Under the pieces are notes generated by a model, which worked only from the letters and a program-made list of their open reading frames with translations, was not told the origin of the DNA and did no database searches. Both the position numbers and the translations under genes were made by a program. 64,000 bases of DNA from NCBI GenBank assembly GCA_963806335.1, contig CAWDXO010000021.1:62001-126000 (forward strand), written 5' to 3'. Source of the DNA: Palsa-504 sp963806335 (GTDB taxonomy: Bacteria > Actinomycetota > Actinomycetes > Streptosporangiales > Streptosporangiaceae). This document shows, piece by piece, positions 25,720 through 33,796 of this stretch (its first letter is position 1; each line of letters begins with the position of its first letter).

Positions 25720-26181
25720 GTGCCGGGGCCGGGTTCTGACGCAGCGGGCCAGGTCCGCGCGCGTGACGACGTGCTCGGTTATCTCCTCAAGCACGCGCAC
25801 CTCGCGCTGGAGCACCGGGCGCAGGCCGCGCTCGCCGACGTGGGGGTGACCGTTCGCGACCTCGGCGTGCTCAGGGTCATCGCAAGCGGGGAGGCGCAGT
25901 CACAGCAGGAAGCCGCGGCCGTGCTGGGCGTCGACCGCACCTCGATGGTCGCGCTCCTCGACGCACTCGAACGCCAGGGAATCGTCGCGCGCAGGCCCTC
26001 AGAACAAGACCGGCGGCGCAACGTCATCGCGCTCACCGACCACGGCTGGGAGGTATTCCGGCAGGCAGAGAGCCGGTACTCCGAGACCGAGCGGGACTTC
26101 ACGGCGACGCTAGGCGACGCTGGAGCGGCCGGACTCCGGCAAGCGCTGCGGACCGTGCTCAGCGAGAACGGCCACGCCTGA
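25720..26181 (+). CDS. MarR-family transcriptional regulator
   Basis: A 153-residue winged-helix regulator. The DNA-binding part is VLRVIASGEAQSQQEAAAVLGVDRTSMVALLDALERQGIVARRPSEQDRRRNVIALTD in its usual order, flanked by dimerisation helices at both ends. The GTG at 25720 sits 6 nt after a TATTAT box and lacks a ribosome site, so the message should be leaderless. The divergent NAD-epimerase is the likely target, with autoregulation through the inverted repeat at 25681-25706. The inducing ligand is unknown. Confidence 0.9.
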   Translation: MPGPGSDAAGQVRARDDVLGYLLKHAHLALEHRAQAALADVGVTVRDLGVLRVIASGEAQSQQEAAAVLGVDRTSMVALLDALERQGIVARRPSEQDRRRNVIALTDHGWEVFRQAESRYSETERDFTATLGDAGAAGLRQALRTVLSENGHA

Positions 26182-26285
26182 GCAGGCGCCCGGTCAAGTC
26201 TTCATCAAGAAGCAGCAGGTCACGCACCCCTTACGGAGTATCGCCGCACGACCCTCCCACCAGCCACGAAATACCGATCAACGAT

Positions 26286-27254
26286 CTAGACGGCGAAGAC
26301 GACCTTGCCGAACAGATCGCCAGAGATCATGGCCGCAAAGCCTTCGCGCGCCTGCGTCAGCGGCAGGCCCCGGTCGATCACCGGGCGGACTCCGGTCTGC
26401 TCGCAGAATCTGGCCAGACGGGCCAGCTGATCGCGGGAGCCCATGGTGGATCCGGTCACCGTCAGCTGGGTGAAGAAGATTCTTGTCAGCTCGGCTTGCG
26501 GAGCATCACCGCTGGTCGCGCCCGAGATGACGATCCGGCCGCCCGGCTTGAGCGACCGCACGGAGTGCGCCCAGGTGGCCTGGCCCACGGTCTCAAGCAC
26601 CACGTCGACTCGCTCCGGCAGCCGGGCGCCAGCCGGGAATACCTGGTCGGCCCCGAGCTTGAGGGCGCGCTCGCGCTTGGCCTCGCTCCGGCTGGTGGCC
26701 CACATCCGGTAGCCGGCCGCCCGGCCGATCACGATGAGCGCGGTCGCCACCCCGCCGCCCGCACCCTGCACGAGCATGGTCGCGCCCGGCTGGACGCCGG
26801 ACTTCTCGAACAGCATCTTGTACGCGGTCAGGTAAGCCGTCGGCAGGCAGGCGGCCTCCTCGAACGACAACGCGGGCGGCTTCGGGATCAGGTTGCGGCG
26901 CGGCACGGTGACCTGCTCGGCGAAGACACCATCGTGGCGTTCGGACAGCAGCGAGCGGCGCGGATCGAGGGTCTCGTCGCCGCCGCCCGCATCCGGATCG
27001 GCTATCACCGCGTGCACGATGACCTCGTTACCTTCGGGATCGATCCCGGCCGCGTCGCAGCCGAGCACGATCGGCAGCCGGTCCGCCGAAATGCCGACCC
27101 CGCGCAGTGTCCAGACGTCGTGATGATTCAACGCGGCGGCCTTGACCCGCACCGTCACCCATCCGTCGGGCGCCACCGGATCCGGCCGCTCGCCTAGCTC
27201 AAGCCCGGCCAGCGGATCATCAGCGTCGATACGCGCAGCAGTCACGGCAAACAT
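26286..27254 (-). CDS. Zinc-type alcohol dehydrogenase/quinone oxidoreductase family protein
   Basis: A 322-residue MDR-superfamily NADPH oxidoreductase. It has the GroES-like N-terminus (VKAAALNHHDVWTLRG), the nucleotide-binding motif VQGAGGGVATALIVIGRAAG and the C-terminal ARFCEQTGVRPVIDRGLPL segment. The catalytic-zinc Cys/His set is incomplete (GCDAAG is present, structural Cys are absent), fitting zinc-free quinone-reductase-like members. A TAGGGT box on the minus strand 7 nt upstream fixes the ATG at 27254 as a leaderless start. The reading frame stays open for another 112 codons through a 21-bp repeat array, but that extension is not part of the family. Confidence 0.88.
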   Translation of the reverse strand: MFAVTAARIDADDPLAGLELGERPDPVAPDGWVTVRVKAAALNHHDVWTLRGVGISADRLPIVLGCDAAGIDPEGNEVIVHAVIADPDAGGGDETLDPRRSLLSERHDGVFAEQVTVPRRNLIPKPPALSFEEAACLPTAYLTAYKMLFEKSGVQPGATMLVQGAGGGVATALIVIGRAAGYRMWATSRSEAKRERALKLGADQVFPAGARLPERVDVVLETVGQATWAHSVRSLKPGGRIVISGATSGDAPQAELTRIFFTQLTVTGSTMGSRDQLARLARFCEQTGVRPVIDRGLPLTQAREGFAAMISGDLFGKVVFAV

Positions 27255-27261
27255 GAACCAC

Positions 27262-27267
27262 ACCCTA
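27262..27267 (-). promoter_or_regulatory. -10 box of the leaderless oxidoreductase message
   Basis: TAGGGT on the minus strand lies exactly 7 nt before the ATG at 27254. No ribosome site is present. Confidence 0.55.
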
Positions 27268-27321
27268 CAGAACCCGGAAATCGCGGTTTGCGGGGCGGCA
27301 GCCAGAATCGGGTGCCTAGGA

Positions 27322-27468
27322 GGCGGAGCGAGGCGAGCGCGGGGCGGAGCGAGGCGAGCGCGGGGCGGAGCGAGGCGAGCGCGGGGCGGGGCAGTGCGGA
27401 CGCGGGGCGGGGCAGTGCGGACGCGGGGCGGGGCAGTGCGGACGCGGGGCAGTGCGTACGCGAGGCGG
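27322..27468 (+). repeat. 21-bp tandem repeats, two related families
   Basis: Three perfect copies of a 21-bp unit beginning GGCGGAGCGAGG (27322-27384) are followed by three perfect copies of a related 21-bp unit beginning GGCGGGGCAGTG (27385-27447) and a degenerate copy. Because 21 is a multiple of three, long open frames arise on both strands. It lies in the 476-nt spacer (27255-27730) between divergent genes; the rest of the spacer holds no gene I can recognise, but a CGTTCCCGGAACG palindrome at 27696-27708 lies just upstream of the next gene. Confidence 0.93.
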
Positions 27469-27730
27469 GCAGGTAGGGGCGGACGCGGCACGGACAGGGA
27501 ACGAGGGCGGCGGGTCCGGTCGGCTGCACTGGCGTAACAGAGCCCCCGCCAGCCATCTGAGCCGCACGCTGCGTCCTCACCCATACACATGGATGTGGCA
27601 CCCTACCCGCTCTAGGGGAGTTGATCACGCGCTGCGCGGCGGGTGTGCGGTCACTGTGCGGGGATTTTGGGGTGAGGTTCCCGGCTAAGCGGTAACGTTC
27701 CCGGAACGGTGCGGGCATAGCGTTGCAGTC

Positions 27731-28975
27731 GTGGGTGGGATGCAGCCTGCGGGCGGACGGAGTGCGCTGGCGGCGGAGAGTGCGGGCCGCCGGTTCTTCC
27801 GGGCCTCGCCGGCGGCCTGGGCGGCAGTGTTCGGCGGGCTGCTGGCGGTGTCGACGGTGGCCATGCTCCCGCTGACCCTGCTGGCGAACCAGGTGTTCGA
27901 CGGGCTGGTGGCGCTGGTCATCGGCGTTCCGTGTGCGGGGGTCGGGGTGGTCGTCGCCCGGCGTCAGCCGCGCAACCCGATAGGGTGGCTCTTCCTGGTG
28001 ATCGCTGCCTGCCTCATCCTGGGCACCGATGGGTCGGACTACGCCCTCGTCGCCTACCGGCCCGGCCGCCACCTTCCGCTCGGCCCGGCAGCGGCGGTGC
28101 TGGGTGAGCTGTGGGGTCAGGGCCTTGAGCTGTTGATTGTGGTGATCCTGCTGTTCCCCGATGGCAGGCTGCTTTCGCGGCCCTGGCGCTGGGCCCTACG
28201 AGCTTACTTCGTGGTGTATACGGGGCTGCTCGCGGCGCTTGCCGTAGCGACAGCGGGCGCCGTGACCGCGCACTCGGTCCGCGTCGACGGCACGGGCGGG
28301 TTGTCTGTCGTTGACAACCCGGCGGGCTGGTACCACGCCGTCAAGTCCCCGGCCGTCATTGTGCTCGTGGTGCTCTCGTTGTGCTTTATCGGCCGCCAGG
28401 TGGTGAGCTGGCGGCGCTCGTCCAGTGACCGGCGGCAGCAGCTGAAGTGGATGGCCTGCGGGGCGGCCGTCACCGCGGTCTGCGCGTTCCTCGCTGTGTC
28501 CGTCGGCTCGTCGGGCGCGACGCTGCTGGATCTGGTCGCCGGCCTGGCCTGGTTCGGCTTCGCGGCCCTGCCGGTGAGCATCGGGGTGGGGATCCTGCGC
28601 TACCGGCTGTATGACATCGACCGGATCATCAGCCGCACCCTGGCCTATGCGATCGTCACCGGGCTGCTGGTCGGCGTGTATGCCGGGCTGGTGCTGCTGG
28701 CGACGCGGGTGATGTCGTTTTCCTCGCCGGTGGCGGTGGCCGCCTCCACGCTGGCGGCGGCGGCGTTGTTCAGCCCGGTGCGACGGCGAGTGCAGCGGGT
28801 AGTGGACCGGCGGTTCAACCGGATCCGCTATGACGCTGACCAGACCATTGCCGCGTTCGCGGCCGAGCTGAAGGACGCAGTCGACCTGGATGCGGTCCGC
28901 GGTTACCTGGCCGGTGTCGTGCAGCGGTCCCTGGAGCCAGCCCACGTCTCGGTCTGGATGCGGCCGCCGGACTGA
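27731..28975 (+). CDS. Polytopic membrane protein resembling sensor-kinase input domains
   Basis: A 414-residue protein with about nine membrane helices and a short C-terminal cytoplasmic part. The segment LRYRLYDIDRIISRTLAYAIVTG followed by FSPVRRRVQRVVDRRFNRIRYDADQTI is characteristic of the membrane/linker part of many actinobacterial histidine kinases, but the chain ends at PAHVSVWMRPPD before any dimerisation or ATPase domain. It may be a kinase-less sensor or a truncated kinase. The start could be the GTG at 27731 or the ATG at 27740; TAGCGT lies 7-8 nt before the GTG. A palindrome at 27696-27708 may be an operator. Confidence 0.75.
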   Translation: MGGMQPAGGRSALAAESAGRRFFRASPAAWAAVFGGLLAVSTVAMLPLTLLANQVFDGLVALVIGVPCAGVGVVVARRQPRNPIGWLFLVIAACLILGTDGSDYALVAYRPGRHLPLGPAAAVLGELWGQGLELLIVVILLFPDGRLLSRPWRWALRAYFVVYTGLLAALAVATAGAVTAHSVRVDGTGGLSVVDNPAGWYHAVKSPAVIVLVVLSLCFIGRQVVSWRRSSSDRRQQLKWMACGAAVTAVCAFLAVSVGSSGATLLDLVAGLAWFGFAALPVSIGVGILRYRLYDIDRIISRTLAYAIVTGLLVGVYAGLVLLATRVMSFSSPVAVAASTLAAAALFSPVRRRVQRVVDRRFNRIRYDADQTIAAFAAELKDAVDLDAVRGYLAGVVQRSLEPAHVSVWMRPPD

Positions 28976-29243
28976 GGCAAACCCGCCCCGGGGTTTGCGG
29001 AACGAGTGCGTCAGCGCCCGTTTCGACGACACGGCCGGCGAAATCGCTGCCCTGGCCGGACGGGAAGGTGGCCGGGAACATCGCTTCCATCGCGCCGTTG
29101 CGGATAGCGATCTCGCCTGGATTGATGCCGACGGCGGCGACCTCGACGAGGACCTGCCCCTCGCCCGCCGACGGTCGCGGGACCTCGGCGACGTGAAGGA
29201 CATCGACCGGGCCGTACCGGTCGAACTGAACCCGGCGGCTCAT
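28976..29243 (-). pseudogene. 5' fragment of an NADPH-quinone oxidoreductase gene
   Basis: The frame from the ATG at 29243 encodes about 75 residues that fit the N-terminus of an MDR oxidoreductase: VQFDRYGPVDVLHVAEVPRP, VLVEVAAVGINPGEIAIRNG and GQGSDFAGRVVETGADA. Homology stops there, next to the 3' end of the convergent membrane-protein gene; the cofactor domain is absent. It is a truncated remnant, unlike the intact relative at 26286-27254. Confidence 0.7.
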
Positions 29244-29344
29244 GCGGGTTCGCCCGGCGCAGGGGGCAGCCCGCTCGTCTCGGCCGCGGCGCTGCCCGCC
29301 GCGGCCAGCTCGGTTATCAGGATGGCGGTCACTGCCACGATCCG

Positions 29345-29884
29345 CTAGCCGTGGCCGGGCGGTGGCAGCAGCTCGGTCTTGTACTGCGGGGCGAGCTTCA
29401 TGGACTTCGCGATGAACGCGGCCTGCGCCTCGGCGTCCAGCGGCGGCGGCGGCTCGGTCCGGGTGGCCACCGGGAGGCCGACCAGGGTGAAGAACTCTTC
29501 CTGCCCGGCCGGCGAGCACAGGCACAGCAACCGCACGGGTGCCTGTCCGGCGTTGGTGAAGGCATGCGGCGCATTGGCCGGCACGTTGATGGTCTGGCCG
29601 GCCCGGGCGACGATGGTCTCGCCGCGGAACGTCACCTGGACCTCCCCGTCCAGGACGGTGAACATTTCCTCGAAGTCGTGCCGGTGCGGTGGCGGCCCTC
29701 CGCCCGGCGGGACGTGCATGTCGATGAGGGTGTACCGGCCGGCGGTGTCGTGGCCGGTGACCAGGATGGTGTAGGTGTCTCCGACGAGCCCGATGTGCGA
29801 CAGGCTCTGATCTTCGTCTGGCCGTGCGACGGTGAGCCGGCGCGACGGGTCGTCGGGCGGGATCGGAGCAGGCTGAGACGGCAT
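29345..29884 (-). CDS. Cupin-domain protein
   Basis: A 179-residue single-domain cupin. The metal-binding motif is GGGPPPHRHDFEEMFTVLDGEVQVTF (two His, one Glu), and motif 2 is NVPANAPHAFTNAGQAPVRLL, supplying the last His. A perfect AAGGAGG ribosome site 5 nt before the ATG fixes the start at 29884. It is divergent from a TetR regulator, so it is probably the regulated partner. Cupins of this layout include dioxygenases, isomerases and ligand binders; nothing here decides among them. Confidence 0.88.
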   Translation of the reverse strand: MPSQPAPIPPDDPSRRLTVARPDEDQSLSHIGLVGDTYTILVTGHDTAGRYTLIDMHVPPGGGPPPHRHDFEEMFTVLDGEVQVTFRGETIVARAGQTINVPANAPHAFTNAGQAPVRLLCLCSPAGQEEFFTLVGLPVATRTEPPPPLDAEAQAAFIAKSMKLAPQYKTELLPPPGHG

Positions 29885-30020
29885 GCTGCCTCCTTGCGGC
29901 TTCGATGGCGGTGGCGGTAAGCGGATGAGCTCGGCCGGGAAGCCGGCGAAATCCGGAGGATTTCGTCCGTTTGAGTGTAACGCACGTACCGGTGGCGGAA
30001 GCGAGAGGTTCAATAAACAC

Positions 30021-30599
30021 ATGGCCGCCATGCGCAGTTCACGCGAACCGCGCAGCGACGCGGCCCGTAACCACGAGGCCCTCGTCCGGGCCGCGACCGG
30101 GGCCGTGCACCGGGAGGGCCCGCGGGTGCCCATGGCCACGATCGCGGCCGAGGCCGGAGTCGGTATCGGAACTCTCTACCGGCACTTCCCCAGCCGGGAA
30201 GACCTGCTTGACTACCTCACCCACGTGTCGTTCGAGCAGGTGCTGGCCAACGCCCAGGCCGCCGAGCGCGGCGCCACGACCGCGGCCGAAGCGCTGCGGC
30301 GATTCATCGAGGCGGCGATCAGCCAGCGCAACGAGCTCGTGCTGCCGCTGCACGGCGGACCGCCGTTGAGGTCGCCGAAGACCCGTGCCATTCGCGAGCA
30401 GATCCACCAGATCCTGCGGCAGATCATCGACCGCGGGCGGGCAGACGGCACCATCAGGCAGGATGTGACCCCGCGTGAGATCGTCGTATTCGGTGCGATG
30501 CTCGCCCAGCCGCGAGGGCCGGATCCGGGCTGGGATATGACGTGCCGCCGCCTGCTCGCCACCTACCTGGCCGGCCTGGGCACCCCTACCTCGCCATAA
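30021..30599 (+). CDS. TetR-family transcriptional regulator
   Basis: A 192-residue regulator. The N-terminal helix-turn-helix is RNHEALVRAATGAVHREGPR ... ATIAAEAGVGIGTLYRHFPSREDLLDYL, the canonical TetR pattern; the C-terminal ligand-binding part ends with a helix typical of the SbtR-like group. The start at 30021 (GAGAGG 12 nt upstream) excludes a long low-quality extension that overlaps the divergent cupin gene. The 136-nt divergent spacer should contain its operator, but I see no strong palindrome. Confidence 0.88.
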   Translation: MAAMRSSREPRSDAARNHEALVRAATGAVHREGPRVPMATIAAEAGVGIGTLYRHFPSREDLLDYLTHVSFEQVLANAQAAERGATTAAEALRRFIEAAISQRNELVLPLHGGPPLRSPKTRAIREQIHQILRQIIDRGRADGTIRQDVTPREIVVFGAMLAQPRGPDPGWDMTCRRLLATYLAGLGTPTSP

Positions 30600-30840
30600 C
30601 CACATCGACCACCCTGCCCCCGTCCCGGCACCTGCCCCCTGCGCCCCAGGCCGGACAGGCATGGACGCGCGGTTCGCGGTCCATCGCGGCTCCCACCTCG
30701 ACGTTCAGCATCTCGACCCGCGTTGTCCAGATCATCCCGGGTCATCCCGTGCTTGCGGCAGTAAGCGGACGGCTCGCACCAACCAAAGATTCGTGTCCTA
30801 TGCCCGGCCATCTGGGGCACTCCGGTGTGGCGATCTGCTG

Positions 30841-30885
30841 TGTCAGTTTAGATTGACAAATTAAGGATGTCAGTCCAAACTGACA
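30841..30885 (+). promoter_or_regulatory. Tandem TGTCA operators overlapping a leaderless promoter
   Basis: Two 18-bp inverted repeats sit 27 bp apart: TGTCAGTTTAGATTGACA (30841-30858, 5-bp arms) and TGTCAGTCCAAACTGACA (30868-30885, 7-bp arms). The first contains a perfect TTGACA -35 box (30853-30858); 17 nt on, CAAACT (30876-30881) inside the second serves as -10 box, 7 nt before the ATG at 30889. Occupancy of both sites would fully mask the promoter. Confidence 0.7.
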
Positions 30886-30888
30886 GGC

Positions 30889-31101
30889 ATGGACATCGAA
30901 AAGCTCAGCACGGATGTCTCGTCGGATGACCCGGCAATTGGGCTTCGCGCCTCGTTGGCGCTCCATCGCCTGGCTGAACGGGTCGAAGCGAACCACGTCG
31001 CGTCCGCCCGGGAAAAAGGCTGGTCGTGGCAGCAGATCGGAGACGCTTTGGGCATCACCCGCCAATCCGTGCACACCAAATACAACAAGGAGTCATCATG
31101 A
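30889..31101 (+). CDS. Small helix-turn-helix protein
   Basis: A 70-residue protein. An N-terminal helix (DPAIGLRASLALHRLAERVE) leads to a helix-turn-helix AREKGWSWQQIGDALGITRQSVHTKYN, which fills the rest of the chain. It starts without a leader directly after the tandem TGTCA operators, which suggests it represses its own operon. The stop overlaps the ATG of the Clp-N protein, so the two are coupled. Similar HTH/Clp-N pairs are widespread in actinobacteria; a defined function is not known to me. Confidence 0.85.
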   Translation: MDIEKLSTDVSSDDPAIGLRASLALHRLAERVEANHVASAREKGWSWQQIGDALGITRQSVHTKYNKESS

Positions 31102-31607
31102 CCACCGAATCCGCAGCGCCAGAGGTGCTTTACGCCTGGGCCATCTATCTGCGGGCCAGTGAGGAGGCTCGTCGTCGAGGTGATCGCCGAACTGGCACCG
31201 ATCACGTCTTGCTCGCCTTGCTGGAAAATCCCCCGATCGAGGTCGTGTTGGGCGTGAGCCTGCAGCAAGCTCGCCAGGCCCTTGAGTCGCTCGATCAGGA
31301 AGCCCTAGGCGCCCTGGGCCTGGGGTCCGGCACCGAGGCTCCCCCACTGCCCATGCGCGCCGTGCCGAACAAGCCGACGATCAGAGACGTCATGAAAAGA
31401 GATCGCCTCCGCATGACACCCGCGGCAAAGAAAGTGCTTGAGGAAGCGGTCAAGCCCAATCGCCGGAAGACCCAGGTCACGGCGCAGCAGGTGCTGGCCC
31501 AGATCCTCACTCTCCAACCACCAGATCCTGCCGCGGTGCTACTGGACGCTCTCGGCGTGAACACGTCGGAGGTTCGGCGCCGATTTGGTGCGGTCACGCA
31601 CGGCTAG
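31098..31607 (+). CDS. Clp N-terminal (repeat) domain protein without ATPase
   Basis: A 169-residue protein with the Clp-N fold: RASEEARRRGDRRTGTDHVLLALLENPP forms the first repeat and LRMTPAAKKVLEEAVKPNRRKTQVTAQQVLAQILTLQPPDPAAVLLDALGV the second. No AAA+ module follows, so it cannot unfold substrates; stand-alone Clp-N proteins may act as adaptors or decoys for ClpC (inference). AAGGAG lies 5 nt before the ATG at 31098. It is coupled to the HTH gene and so controlled by the TGTCA operators. Confidence 0.88.
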   Translation: MTTESAAPEVLYAWAIYLRASEEARRRGDRRTGTDHVLLALLENPPIEVVLGVSLQQARQALESLDQEALGALGLGSGTEAPPLPMRAVPNKPTIRDVMKRDRLRMTPAAKKVLEEAVKPNRRKTQVTAQQVLAQILTLQPPDPAAVLLDALGVNTSEVRRRFGAVTHG

Positions 31608-31789
31608 AGTCAAACTCTGTAGGTGGCCTCGATTACGAGACGGCGCGCTGAGCTGGCCTGACCGATGGGGATTTATCAAAGACCCCTCTAGGCGAGGCTA
31701 GCCGTCCGAGACCGTCATGGAGGATGCGCTAGGCATACGCCGCTACCGGTAGCCGCGCGTATTCGATGGTGGCGGGTTCGTAACCCGGG

Positions 31790-31965
31790 TATTGCGCAGG
31801 TGGACGCGGTGCAGGCTGGCGACGTCGAAGGCATAGGCCACGACCAGCCCAGTCGCTTCGGTACCGTAGCCACGCCCGAACACGTGAGGGCCAGCGAGAC
31901 AGATCCGGAAGTTTGCGGAGGCGTTTGTGCTCGTCGGATTGGGCTGGTCGGCTCACGATTGTTGG
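31790..31965 (-). pseudogene. GNAT acetyltransferase remnant (RimJ/RimL type)
   Basis: In the 516-nt spacer 31608-32123, one minus-strand frame encodes ANFRICLAGPHVFGRGYG followed by TEATGLVVAYAFDVASLHRV. This is the acetyl-CoA-binding loop (RGYGTEA) and following helix of RimL-like acetyltransferases. The start, the N-terminal strands and the C-terminal NPRARRVYEK-like segment are missing, and the frame decays after HLRNTR. The rest of the spacer shows nothing I can assign. Confidence 0.65.
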
Positions 31966-32110
31966 AACCGTTTTCTCACGGTAGTTGGTATCAGGTGATG
32001 TTCTCAGGCATTCTCCCATCGGTTCTGGGGATCGACGGACGGGGGTGGCGTGAGTGCCGGCCCCTGTGATCGATGGCGGGGATCCGGCATCCGAGGGCTG
32101 GTTACTGCCC

Positions 32111-32116
32111 TAGCGT
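32111..32116 (+). promoter_or_regulatory. -10 box of a leaderless reductase message
   Basis: TAGCGT lies 7 nt before the ATG at 32124. No ribosome site is present. Confidence 0.55.
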
Positions 32117-32123
32117 TGCCCTC

Positions 32124-32906
32124 ATGAGCGCGCGCCCGTTCGAGATCATCTGCGAGATCGAGCCTCCCGTCCGCCCTGACCTCACGCACGCCCGCCACCA
32201 GATCGGGGTGCTCACTGCGGTGTCCAGCACCTTCCTGATCCCCGATAACCACATCGGCCGTGCCACCGTCTCCAGCATCGCGGTCGCGCACGAGGTGCAG
32301 GCCATGGGCGGCCACAGCATCGCCTGCGTCAACTCCCGCGACCGCAACCTGCTCGGCTTCCGCCGCGACCTGCTCACCGCCGCCGCCTATGGCGTCAGCC
32401 AGTTCCTGTTCGTCTACGGCGACAAGCCGGGCACGGGCGGGCGGACCAGCGATCTGACGGTCCGCTCCATGATCGAGGAGGCACGCTCCCGCACGGCCAT
32501 GGATCCGGCGTTCGCCGGGGTCGCGCCCTGGCGGATCGGCGTCGCCGCCGGCCTGAAGCCGCTGCCCCGGTGGAAGCACGCCGCCGACTTCATCTTCAGC
32601 CAGGTCAGCTACTCAGTCGACGCCCAGCTGCGGTGGCGCGACGCCAACCCGGCCGGCGTCCCCGTCTACGCTGGCGTCATGGTCCTGGCCAGCACCGCCA
32701 TGGCCCGCCGGCTGGCCGCCACCATCCCCGACATCGAGATCCCCGCCTCGCTCGTCGACCAGGTCGCCCGCGACAAGATGGCCGGCGTCGAGGCCGCCTG
32801 CCAGCAGATCACCCGGCTCCGCGACAGCGGCGCCTTCGCCGGCGTCCACCTGGTGCCCGTCAACCGCTACCGGGAAATCTCCGCACGCCTGGAAGCATTC
32901 ACCTGA
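32124..32906 (+). CDS. Methylenetetrahydrofolate reductase-family protein
   Basis: A 260-residue flavoprotein-type barrel. It begins PFEIICEIEPPVRPD, has the family's second strand VSSTFLIPDNHIGRATVSS, GGHSIACVNSRDRN in the active-site region, VYGDKPGTGG and the C-terminal AGVHLVPVNRYR. Compared with classical MetF the chain is about 30 residues shorter and the FAD-binding motif is less typical, so it may be a divergent paralogue acting on another folate or a corrinoid-linked methyl group. It is a single gene with a leaderless start. Confidence 0.78.
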   Translation: MSARPFEIICEIEPPVRPDLTHARHQIGVLTAVSSTFLIPDNHIGRATVSSIAVAHEVQAMGGHSIACVNSRDRNLLGFRRDLLTAAAYGVSQFLFVYGDKPGTGGRTSDLTVRSMIEEARSRTAMDPAFAGVAPWRIGVAAGLKPLPRWKHAADFIFSQVSYSVDAQLRWRDANPAGVPVYAGVMVLASTAMARRLAATIPDIEIPASLVDQVARDKMAGVEAACQQITRLRDSGAFAGVHLVPVNRYREISARLEAFT

Positions 32907-33120
32907 TAAGGCACGGCTAGCGATGGCCCGGGCCAGATGGGCGGTCACCGTGCCAGGCACGATGCCGAGCACCTCTGCTGTGCATATGAGCATTGAGCCA
33001 CAGATAGCCGGCGCGCTGCTAGCGGCGGCCCGGGCGATGGTGTAATACTCGATACCGGCAACAGACCATTACATCGTCAACCTCCCCGTAACCCGGGGAG
33101 GGCAGCTAGGGAACGCTGCA

Positions 33121-33699
33121 GTGGACCTGAACTCCTACGCTGAACTCGCGATACGGCTCGTCAACACGGCCGGTGCTGGGGGCGAAGACGGTGACCGGCT
33201 GGTCAACCTGACCGGGTTGCGCGAGCTGGTCGCCGACCGGGAGCACCTCAACACCGGCGGGACCCGCAACGATCTCGATGCGCTGCGGGAACTCCGCGGC
33301 GAGCTGCGTGACTTCTTTGTCTCGTGCGCCGAGGGCGACGGCGAGGAAGCCGCCGCGCGGCTGAACGCGCTGCTCATCCAGCACCCGGTCCACCCGCAGC
33401 TGTCCGGGCACGACGGCCAGCCGTGGCACGTGCACTATACCGACCGCGGCTCGGTCGCCGACATGTACGCGGCCGGGGCCGTGATGGGCCTGGCCGTCCG
33501 GCTCCGCGACGTCGGCATCGAACGGTTCGGCGTCTGCCAGGCGCCCGGCTGCCAGGGCGTGTTCATCGACACCAGCAGCAGTAACACCAGGCGCTATTGT
33601 TCCGAGCGCTGCACCAATCGTGCCAACGTGTCCGCGTTCCGTGCTCGCAAGCGCGGTGAAGACGACGGGGAAGCCACGGCCCCGACGGCCACCGCCTAG
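33121..33699 (+). CDS. ABATE/CGNR zinc-finger regulator
   Basis: A 192-residue protein. The N-terminal ABATE-like domain (YAELAIRLVNTA ... DLDALRELRGELRDFF) is followed by a C-terminal CGNR-type zinc finger RFGVCQAPGCQGVFIDTSSSN, with the second Cys pair in RRYCSERCTNRANVSAFRARK. The last Cys motif reads CTNR rather than CGNR. These are probable DNA-binding stress or metabolite regulators. AGGGA lies 8 nt before the GTG. No adjacent same-strand target gene is evident. Confidence 0.87.
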   Translation: MDLNSYAELAIRLVNTAGAGGEDGDRLVNLTGLRELVADREHLNTGGTRNDLDALRELRGELRDFFVSCAEGDGEEAAARLNALLIQHPVHPQLSGHDGQPWHVHYTDRGSVADMYAAGAVMGLAVRLRDVGIERFGVCQAPGCQGVFIDTSSSNTRRYCSERCTNRANVSAFRARKRGEDDGEATAPTATA

Positions 33700-33796
33700 C
33701 GTCGCGGCCCGCTATCGGTGTTCAGGCTGGGCGGGGCGAGGCAGGACGGCTCGTTCGGCCAAAATAAAGAGCGCGGAGCCGCAGCTGGAACGGGCC

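Noticed and set aside
26286..27590. Extended 434-residue form of the zinc-type oxidoreductase
   Set aside because: The extra N-terminus is a translation of 21-bp repeats; the family start and a leaderless promoter box place the start at 27254.
29885..30139. Upstream extension of the cupin protein across the TetR start
   Set aside because: A perfect AAGGAGG site sits before 29884, and the extension has no cupin features.
30563..30820. 85-codon minus-strand frame after the TetR gene
   Set aside because: It has no recognisable domain and overlaps the convergent TetR 3' end; composition alone explains it.
31729..32019. 96-codon minus-strand frame as a real gene
   Set aside because: The acetyltransferase similarity is in a different frame; this one is composition-driven.
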